DNA of 64,000 nucleotides from Diphasiastrum complanatum (taxonomy: Eukaryota; Streptophyta; Lycopodiopsida; Lycopodiales; Lycopodiaceae): assembly GCA_029204225.1 (NCBI GenBank), contig CM055111.1:30783464-30847463 (forward strand), in the 5' to 3' direction. Shown here in pieces: positions 56,741 through 64,000 of the stretch. The translations under genes and the position numbers were made by a program. The stretch's first letter is position 1. Each line of letters opens with the position of its first letter. Below the pieces are notes generated by a model. That model was given only the letters and a program-made list of their open reading frames with translations. It did not search any database and was not told the DNA's origin.

Positions 56741-57392
56741 TCAACTAATGACATTACACCACGCAGGAGAACAGAAAAGAGTACGAGCCAAGCTCTTTTG
56801 GAGGAGGCAGCCTTTGATTCCTCAAGCTCATTGGATGAGGATTATGAGGGAGAGGATGAAGAAGAAGAGGACGACGAAGAGGGTCAAAATCAAAAGGATC
56901 AATTTGATGATGAGCTTGAGCCAGAGACTCCCATGCCTACTAGGAGTGTGGCCAGGAGGCATCGCTAGTTAGCTTAGGAATTTCATATTAGATGCACACA
57001 TGACTCTTTAGTCTTTTTAATTTTCTGATTGTAAGACATGATTTAATTACTCATTGTCAACAAAAACATATTGTGGTGTAATTGGTGACTTTACTATTTA
57101 CTATTTAGAAGGTACCAACTGGTTTTTTACATATGGAATTCAATGTTTTATTCATTAATCTGTTGGAAATTTGGCATATAGAACTTTAGTTAGAACTTAG
57201 AACTTAGTACAGAATAGTAAAATACATTGTGCATGTGCATTGTGTGATGTATCTCAATGTCCCATTGAGTCTTCAATCATTTGAGTGTGTTGTTTCTATT
57301 GTCATGACTCATTGTATAGAGTCATAATCAATCTCTAGACAATAAAAACAGCACTTGTTTTTCCAATATAAAAAAAAAAAAAAAAAAAAAAA
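56732..57392 (+). pseudogene. Possible retroposed mRNA 3' end with an acidic ORF
   Basis: A 78-codon frame (56,732-56,968) codes for TPRRRTEKSTSQALLEEAAF, then an acidic Glu/Asp tract of about 25 residues, and ends PMPTRSVARRHR. Acidic tails of this kind occur at the ends of some plant hAT transposases, but I cannot confirm the family. The frame is followed by about 370 bp of AT-rich DNA, AATAAA at 57,341-57,346 and 23 consecutive A from 57,370 to 57,392. The layout ORF, trailer, AATAAA and A-run is what a 5'-truncated retrocopy leaves. No clear target duplication was found. Confidence 0.45.
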
Positions 57393-58570
57393 CCCCTAAA
57401 AATGTTTCGCCGTTTTCCCGACAAAGCCGATTCTTGTCCTTTTCGGACGCATTTCAAACACATTGCAAAAAGGCTTTTTGAAAAGGTCCACGAAACATTG
57501 TATACAACAAGTACTCAAGACATGTGGCCCTAGGTTGTGGCTATATTAGAGATACCAGTAACATCAATATATTCATTCAAATGAATTGGGGCCTAAACTA
57601 ATGAGAGATCATCTGACATGGGTGAGGTACCTCCCCTGTGGGGTGGACTGTGGAGACATTGGATGCCATGTCTACGACTTAGTTGATCGGTCAATGATGT
57701 CGGTGCAATCTCCCAAGCTTGGGGGTGATTATGAATTTGTGATCTATGGTTGGGCGGTTGATTGTATGTCCAATATTATATGGTCTATCAAAATTCGGTT
57801 TGGTGTAGCAGGTGAATGATTGACAAGCTTTACACCTTGCACCGATGCTTTATTGCTGGCCCCATTTGTTGAACATTGATTGGACCCTAGGAACACTTAG
57901 ATGGTTCTCGGAGTCTAGATAAGGTTAAGGGACTTAGCCCTAAACATAGCAATAGCTTCTTGGAAGTTTCCCCTAAGGGCCTCCGAACTAATATAAATAA
58001 ATCTCTACTGGTCATTCTGCAATCTTATCATTCTAAAGCCTATGAGTGTTTTTGTAAAAGATGCTCAGGAGTGATGTTCCATTGTAGGAGGACCTACAAA
58101 CCGATGTCATGTTGATCGTATGGTATCTTTTCTAGGATATAAGTATTTGGTCAACATTTCATTGTGACACGTCAACCATATCATGGTCAAAAGTTACACA
58201 TTATTTTCCAAATGTCCCAAGTACAAAAAAAAAAGCAAACAATCCTGAAAACAAACTACAAATAGAGGTGCAAGAAAGAGCACCTTAAACAACCCAATGG
58301 ATCTTCTTCCAAATTAACCAAAAATAAAGCATGCTTAAAAATTGCTAGATCTTTTCTTCAAACAGATTTTTGTTGCTGTTAACAGAACACTACCTAGATA
58401 TGTATGCAATATTAATCAGAGCATAAAATTCAAACCTGTTGGAGAAAGGAAGAAAGATAAAAATAGAAACCAGAGTTTTATGAAGTAATATGCCAATAAT
58501 GTGGGAGTTACTACTCTGATACTACTGATAATTGAGTTGCTACTCCTTTGAGGAGACAAGGACTGCAACC
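57393..58570. other. Gene-free stretch
   Basis: The 77-codon frame at 57,586-57,819 has no recognisable domain. Otherwise this is non-coding, trailing into the 3' flank of the minus-strand gene that ends at 58,571. Confidence 0.45.
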
Positions 58571-59795
58571 TCATATGTACAAGTTGCGCCAGTCTGCCCC
58601 CATATGAGACATTTCCTGGTCATAAATTTTGGCACGACTACCTGCCAATAACTTTGTAGAAAATTCTAGTCCCAAATCATTCTCTAGTATTTGGCCAAGA
58701 GAATGAATCATCTGCAACATTTAAGAGCAAAATTGTAAGTACACAAGTAATTTACTGCTACTAAATTTACATCTGGAGCCTAGCAAATATCAATTGCTTT
58801 AAAAAGAGGTGCAAAAAAATGTAAAACACAAGGATTTGTGGTTGCTGATCTAAACATCTTGGTATCAAGGTGATTCTAAGAACTATATTTACATTACCAA
58901 CCATGTAGAGGAACGTGAGCACAATCTTGAAGTACAATCTCAACAAAACTTGAGAGGCCTATAGTCATTGATTCCCATTTATACCAAACATGTCTGAAGC
59001 CCAAAACGGTCATTCGGCATTTTATTAGCAAGAAAAAGTTCCAGCAGTTCAGACCTACCATCAACAACAATGAAACAATTCACACTGTTCTCATGAATCA
59101 CTCATTGAGCAACATTTTCCCAGTAAGAATAGACCTGATCTTGGAACAGACCCAAGTAGAACAAAAACCATCAAAATAACATAAACCGATGCCAGCAGAG
59201 AAAATGAATTTATCAGTAAAAGATTAAGTTATCTTTTCCCAATATAGGCACAAGCCATCCAATAAAATATAATTTTGTTCAATTGCATGACCTCGACATG
59301 GCACAAAATCTTCTAGAGTGATACTATGGTTATTTAGAAAGTGGGTTTTAGCAATTCAAACAAAAGAGCTCAAGGTTGTACCTCATTTACCCGATTTTTC
59401 TCCTTTTGTGCTTGTTCACTGTCAAGAGGGCTGAGTCGATTGATGGCTACCAACATAATTACAGCTTGGACTTCCAATATTTTCACAAGATGCAATAGAG
59501 ATGCCAATAACTCATCCTGTATTTGGGTTGTCAAAGGCAGTTCTCTAAGTTTGCTATATTCTTGTTTTTTGCCTTCTACAGAGTCATTGAAGATAGAAAA
59601 CCAAATGGATCGACTTGGGTGACTGTTATCTGCATCATTCTGAAGTTGGCTAGGCAAGACAGCAGCTGACGGAATGATGAGAGAGAAGGAAGATAAGTGA
59701 ATCGGCGCCTTTTCCATGACGAACTTCAGAATTGCATGGGCACTACAGGCACACAAATGAGGCTTGATTTGTTCAGGAACCTTGATTACAGAAAC
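58571..59795 (-). CDS. Unrecognised spliced host gene, last two exons
   Basis: I do not recognise the family. Two minus-strand exons join in phase: 59,795-59,382 (414 nt, acceptor CTTAACTGCAG, donor GAG/GTACAA) and 58,711-58,571 (141 nt, acceptor TGTTGCAG, stop TGA). Both are open, phase 0 at the shared intron (670 bp), and together give 184 residues. The first starts VSVIKVPEQIKPH, contains LHLVKILEVQAVIMLVAINR and has a soluble, helical character. The second is MIHSLGQILENDLGLEFSTK then LLAGSRAKIYDQ, ending HMGADWRNLYI. Splice signals, matching phase and even codon use argue for a real gene, whose 5' part should lie to the right. An unexpressed relic is possible. Confidence 0.6.
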
Positions 59796-60073
59796 CTGCA
59801 GTTAAGAATTGAAGATATCACATAAATATTATTTGTTGCCGAATCCTGATTGTTATTCTTCCTCTGTATTCTCGAAAAGCTGTTGTCCATCAACTCATTG
59901 AAAACTAGGCTAAAACAATCTAATTTTGTGAGTTCTAAGATAGTAAAATAGCTTGACGGTAGAACTTGCACAATCTTGAAAATTGAAAGGTCAATCACTC
60001 TAAAATGTGCAAATCTGACATGAGAAGTGTGAACTATGGCAATTCCAATCATGATAATTGTAAGAGGGCTGAC

Positions 60074-60160
60074 CTATCAAAGCACCAAAGAACAAGGCAG
60101 AAGCTCAGCACGGTGACTTCATCCCCATACAGTAAAGAGGAACTCCAAGCCAAAAAAATA
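60074..60160 (-). CDS. Possible upstream exon of the same gene
   Basis: The minus-strand frame reads AWSSSLLYGDEVTVLSFCLV then LWCFD, before AG/GTCAGC at 60,074. Another open stretch, DDDDDVDYGIVVDINLLSMV, begins after a TACTAGCAG acceptor-like site at 60,250. The donor phase at 60,074 does not fit the 59,795 exon start, so either another exon, a different junction or decay is involved. Confidence 0.25.
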
Positions 60161-60250
60161 TGTTACGCCTCAACTTAGCTCAAAGATGACCATCGATAGC
60201 AGGTTGATGTCTACCACTATACCATAATCAACATCATCATCATCGTCTGC

Positions 60251-61266
60251 TAGTATATGCAAGGTAATTGGCAATGGATGTACAGAAATGTACACATGAT
60301 GATCAAGGCTCTTAATTCTAAACATAAATGCTTGCCCCAAGTTTTATAAACCTTTGCCAAGTATAGATGCACAAATATGCTTTGGCAGGACTGCCCAGTT
60401 GGTGAAAAAAGCATATCATCTATCAATATGACCGCTGCGTGAAATCTATGGTGCCATGGTAGGAATTCTGATGTGAATATGCTACTTAGCATGCATTGAT
60501 CATACAACAATTGAACACGCAAGAACTTGGATCAAATAGCAAAGTTCATTGATAACTTACAATAGAAAGAAGACTGCCTTAGTGGCATTGAAATTTTCAC
60601 AACTACTACCCATGCCAAGGTGCGCGTTACTGTCTAAACAGCTTCCTTAACATTAACTCTCACACACATTATTTAGTGGGATATTTACACATGTCCTCCA
60701 CCTCCTTTGTAAGTTCTAACTTGAATAGGTTTTAGTCATTCATGGATATTTTGTTATGAACGGTGAACCACAACCTCTACTGATTTGGAATTTTTTTTAT
60801 ATATATTAGTGACTCTTGACATGTGTCACTCATTTGTAGAATTATAATATGCTTGTCATCTAGTGGGGAGAATCAAGCACACTATTTTAAACAGAATCTA
60901 GAGAAATCATGAATCGGTGACTCATCTTAGGTCAAGAGACCATTGACATTAAGGTTAGACATGTTAGGTTTAGATCAGATATGAAGTTAAGAAGGCTGAG
61001 AAACCAAGATCCAATCTAATATAATTGTTGATCTTTTACTTCTACCTTGTGCACTCAACATAATTGGGAACACGTTCCCTGGTCACAGTTTCTGCAAAGA
61101 CTCAAAAACAAGATAAATGGAGGAGGAAGCCTTGGGAACGTGTTCCCTGGTCACAATTTCTACTAAGACCTAAAAACAAGATAGATGAAAGAGGATTCTT
61201 TATATTATGTTTAATTTCAATACAAAAAATTCTATAAATTTCAAATTTTGATGTGCTATGTTTTGA
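60251..61266. other. Gene-free stretch
   Basis: No supported coding sequence. GGGAACACGTTCCCTGGTCACA recurs at about 61,065 and 61,135, in two related units of about 70 bp. Confidence 0.5.
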
Positions 61267-61274
61267 TTATTCCC

Positions 61275-62628
61275 GTGCTCGTTTTCTGGTCACTATGGTC
61301 TGAGGATGCTCCGTACTACTCATTCGCAACTGTGTTCCCAGCTTGGCAAACACCTCTGTCCAAAAATTACCTGTATACTTGGGATCTCTGTCAAACACAA
61401 TGGACTTCGAAAGTCCATGCAACCTTACCACATTTTGGATAAACAGCTCAGCTACTTGCGGGGCTATGACCTTCTTGGTCATGGCGATGAAATGGGCCAT
61501 CTTGGAAAACTTGTCTACCACTACCATGATGGAGTTATACCCAACTTGGGTCCTAGGTAAACCAACAATAAATCCATAGAGATGTTGTCCCACCTTCCTG
61601 TAGGTATCTCAAGTGGATGTAGCAAGCCCAAAGTGGCAAAGGACTTACTCTCTCGGCCTTGTTCACTTGACAAGTCGTGCAACGTTGGACATACTCTCTT
61701 ACATCTCGCTATAGACATGGCCAAAAATAATGCCTTCTTACAAGCTTGGTGGTCTTATCAATACCAGGGTGCCCTACGCAAGAATTATCATGGCATTCAT
61801 GAAGTATCTTACGTCGCCTGGCACAAATACCTTTCCATTTCTCAACAACATACCTTCCTTCACGGTGTATGTTAGATACGTACTGGTGTGTGCCTCTACG
61901 GAAGTGACAGGCAAAGCTGACTCTTCCATTTGGTCGACTATCTTGCACACATCAGGCCACACAAGCTGACAATGTGGGTCCTTCTATTAAGCCTTCTTGA
62001 TCTCCTCCATGAGATCATTGTCCCAAAATGGGTTCGGAAGGCCGTCTTCTGGACGTCTTCTTCTCGAATCCGTATTTGATGGTACCCACTTTTGAGATCT
62101 GAAAATGGTGGCACCTTGCAACGCATCCAGTAGATCAACAATCCTGGGCATCAGATACATGTATTTTACAATGATCTTGTTCAATCTTCTATAATCAACG
62201 CACATTCGAAACTACCATCCTTTTTCTTAACTAGCAAAATAGGAGAGGAGGAGAAGGGTGACTAACTAGGATGGACGTACCCTAGCTTGAGATACTCCTA
62301 CAACATCCTTCTGACTTCCTCCTCTTTTAGGCTCATCCTATAAGGAGGCCTATATACCGAACCCTAGAACAAGCTCAATACGATGCTCTACATTCCATCT
62401 AGACGGCAATCCCTCGGGCATGCCATTAATAAATGGGCTTCTCCTCATCGTTGCTTACCAATAAGCCATCCAAAATTTCCTCAGCCTTGCCCTCATCTTC
62501 ACGTTGTTGGAGCTTCTTGTTCGTGGGTCGAGGACCACCAAGACAAAAAAAACAAAATCCATTTTTCTTGGCATTTTCCTTTTGCCCCGGAGTGAGGGGG
62601 GACTTGTCATAAGCACGATGAGCCATAG
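61275..62628 (-). pseudogene. Chromovirus-like Ty3/gypsy gag-pol relic
   Basis: On minus, in order: the gag C-terminus (KENAKKNGFCFFCLGGPRP, about 62,570-62,510, with only part of the zinc knuckle); RT N-terminus (PPYRMSLKEEEVRRML, SPFSSPILLVKKKDGSF, then CVDYRRLNKIIVKYMYLMPR and SDLKSGYHQIRI, about 62,350-62,060); a deletion that removes the RT core and RNase H; the integrase zinc site (GHPGIDKTTKLVRRHYFWP and CTTCQVNKAE, about 61,800-61,680); and the integrase core (VVVDKFSKMAHFIAM, FDRDPKYTGNFW, about 61,540-61,350). Stops and shifts are frequent. It is cut on the right at 62,632 by the hAT-like element. Confidence 0.9.
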
Positions 62629-62643
62629 GAGCAAGGTTGCATC

Positions 62644-62720
62644 GAACCACGGTTCGAACCGCCTCTCACGGTTCGAACCATTGAATCGTTCAGAGCCGGT
62701 TCGAACCGTTCGAACCGTCT
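62644..62720. repeat. CGGTTCGAACCG palindrome cluster
   Basis: The palindrome or a near copy occurs at 62,650-62,661, 62,670-62,681 and 62,698-62,717 (two overlapping). Subterminal motif clusters are typical transposase binding sites of hAT elements. Confidence 0.85.
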
Positions 62721-62776
62721 GCTGGGCCCTAAACCGGATTTCCGAACAAGTCTGGACTCTGTTCGTTTGTTGGCGC

Positions 62777-62778
<2 letters not shown>

Positions 62779-62852
<74 letters not shown>

Positions 62853-63235
62853 GTGTGTGTGTGTGCATTTGCCATTGAGAGTGTGTGTGTGTGCACTGTG
62901 TGTGTGAGAGAGAGAGAAAGAAAATGGTGTGATATTGTGTGTGTGTGTGTGTGTGTGTGTGAGTGATTGTGTGATATTGTGTGTGTGTGTGTGTGTGTGT
63001 CTTGACTCTTTTGATGTGTGTGAGTGAATCAGTGATTGTGTGTGAGAGAGAGTGTGAGTGTGTGAGTCTTGAGATGTGTGCACTGTGCACTGTGAGTTTG
63101 TGTGAGGCTTGAGCACTGAGATTGTGTGTGTGTGCACTATGTGTGTGTGTGTGTGTGTTTGTGTGTGCACTTGCCACTGTGTGATATTTTGTGTGTGTGT
63201 GACATTGTGTGTGTGTTGAATCTTGATGGGGTTCA
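62779..63235. repeat. (GA)n then (GT)n-rich compound microsatellite
   Basis: About 35 GA units to 62,849, then GTGTG-rich DNA with TGTGCACTGTG words to 63,235. The Thr-His, Ser-Leu and Arg-Glu frames here are artefacts. Confidence 0.96.
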
Positions 63236-63432
63236 ATGTGGGGCCCGGGCATTGTAATTTGTGAGAGGGGTGTGGGACCTGGGTAGCTACTTAGTTAGAA
63301 GTTAGGAGTTAGAACTTAGAAGTTAGCGGTTAGGGTTAGAAACTAGATTAGAATTTAGAATTTAGGGTACCGGTATACCGCATAGATAATAGAGACCTCA
63401 GACTCATCACTCGAGAGTTGAGAGAGAGATCT

Positions 63433-63463
<31 letters not shown>

Positions 63464-63476
63464 GGGGGGGGCCACC

Positions 63477-64000
63477 ATGCCGAGGGATAGGGATCCCTTG
63501 TGGGATCACGTAACCATCGCTGCGGCCTATGGCACATCGGGCACGAAGAGATGGACTTGCAGATACTGTCACCAGTCTTACATTGGAGGGCCCACACGCA
63601 TCAGGGCACATTTGTTACGTTTGAGGGGGTGCGAGATTGCCCCTTGCATGCATGCTCCTGACACGCTACTCACTCATGTCGCATCGGAGGAGGTTGGCCC
63701 TTCGAGGATGGGGCCCAGACCTAGACGTAAACATTCAACTCTAAGACTCTTACACTTCAAACATTGATCAAGTTTTAAGTTTTAACTCAAGTCTCACATG
63801 ATACATCAAGTCTGAAGTTTCAAGTTTCAAGTTCAACGATCATTGATCATCTAATTTCTAAATTGATTATTGTATTGTAATTTGTCTTTTTTGGCAGATC
63901 AAGATGCAGTCACGGCGACACAGCCAGAGGCCACCACATCACGGCCCCCAGTTGCCATCCGCTCACCCCTCGCTTCCCATGGTTCAAAGGACAGAGTTGC
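63477..64000 (+). CDS. hAT transposase N-terminus, BED zinc finger, partial
   Basis: Exon 1 from ATG 63,477 (context GCCACCATGC) codes for 83 residues. DPLWDHVT (6-13), CRYC (28-31), H45 and C52/C57 (HLLRLRGCEIAPC) fit the BED-type DNA-binding finger at the start of plant hAT transposases. A good intron is predicted: donor CTAGAC/GTAAAC at 63,727 and acceptor TTTTTGGCAG at 63,897. After splicing, the frame stays open to the window end (DAVTATQPEATTSRPPVAIR). The remaining transposase, with its RNase H-like core and hATC dimerisation domain, lies outside. A purine/G-rich tract (63,428-63,471) directly precedes the ATG. Confidence 0.75.

Larger units (their letters stand above)
62632..64000 (+). 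mobile_element. Left part of a hAT DNA transposon (runs off the window)
   Basis: Homology to gypsy gag ends at about 62,628, and CAAGGTTGCATCGAACC starts at 62,632, like terminal inverted repeats of several plant hAT families. It is followed by subterminal CGGTTCGAACCG repeats, a long microsatellite-rich leader and a BED-finger transposase start. hAT elements make 8-bp target duplications, and ATAGGAGC (62,624-62,631) would be the left one. The right end is beyond the window, so the call rests on the left end and coding content. Confidence 0.6.

Noticed and set aside
57341-57392. Poly(A) run as the 3' end of an LTR element
   Set aside because: LTR elements do not end in poly(A). No LTR terminus or purine tract lies here.
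59786-60052. 88-codon minus-strand ORF as an extra exon
   Set aside because: It covers the intron side of the acceptor at 59,796, has no domain and conflicts with the splice site.
62650-62720. tRNA gene, because GGTTCGAACC resembles a B box
   Set aside because: The motif is a repeated palindrome with no A box, acceptor stem or cloverleaf. It fits hAT subterminal repeats better.
62455-63252. ORFs of 209-265 codons rich in Thr-His and Ser-Leu
   Set aside because: Produced by the (GA)n and (GT)n tracts in the leader of the hAT-like element.

Overview
The window looks like nuclear DNA of a land plant with a large, retrotransposon-rich genome. The evidence is one intact nodulin-like/NFD4-type transporter gene, at least two exons of a second spliced gene, and many LTR retrotransposons (mostly Ty1/copia, some Ty3/gypsy) of different ages. 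The copia primer-binding sites read TGGTATCAGAGC or close variants, as in plant elements primed by initiator Met-tRNA. I cannot name the species. Low gene density and long degenerate intergenic DNA fit a gymnosperm, fern or other large-genome plant, but that is inference.

Layout. 0.2-1.6 kb: decayed Ty3/gypsy pol. 3.7-4.2 kb: LINE-like zf-RVT remnant. 4.2-11.2 kb: no genes, with microsatellites, poly-C and poly-G tracts, a partly inverted duplication and small tandem repeats. 12.3-14.2 kb: the intact transporter gene. 15.3-17.4 kb: copia 3' half and probable LTR. 17.5-18.8 kb: a repeat of about 380 bp arranged as a long imperfect palindrome. 18.8-19.35 kb: a scrambled copia scrap. 19.8-31.5 kb: the best resolved structure, an older copia element with a young copia element inserted in reverse orientation inside its integrase gene; the inner element has perfect 5-bp target duplications and the outer has near-perfect ones. 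31.8-46.6 kb: a pile-up of at least two further copia families, including inverted copies, a possible internal-LTR-internal tandem and an element lacking protease and integrase. 49-52 kb: gypsy gag scrap and an unusual irregular array of a TGACTCGCACAG-like word. 52.1-55.7 kb: 5' half of another copia with an intact 5' LTR. 56.7-57.4 kb: acidic ORF ending in a poly(A) tract 24 nt past AATAAA, like a retroposed mRNA end. 58.6-59.8 kb: two exons of an unrecognised minus-strand gene. 61.3-62.6 kb: chromovirus-like gypsy pol, interrupted near 62,632 by what looks like the left end of a hAT DNA transposon whose BED-finger transposase runs off the window.

The transposons do not work together. They are a stratified record of insertion, deletion and recombination. 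The most likely host functions are the transporter at 12.3 kb (membrane transport, substrate unknown) and the spliced gene at 58.6-59.8 kb. The observations I would follow first are the CACACGTGTG palindromes shared by unrelated copia leaders and LTRs, the TGACTCGCAC array, the 380-bp palindromic repeat and the unknown spliced gene.
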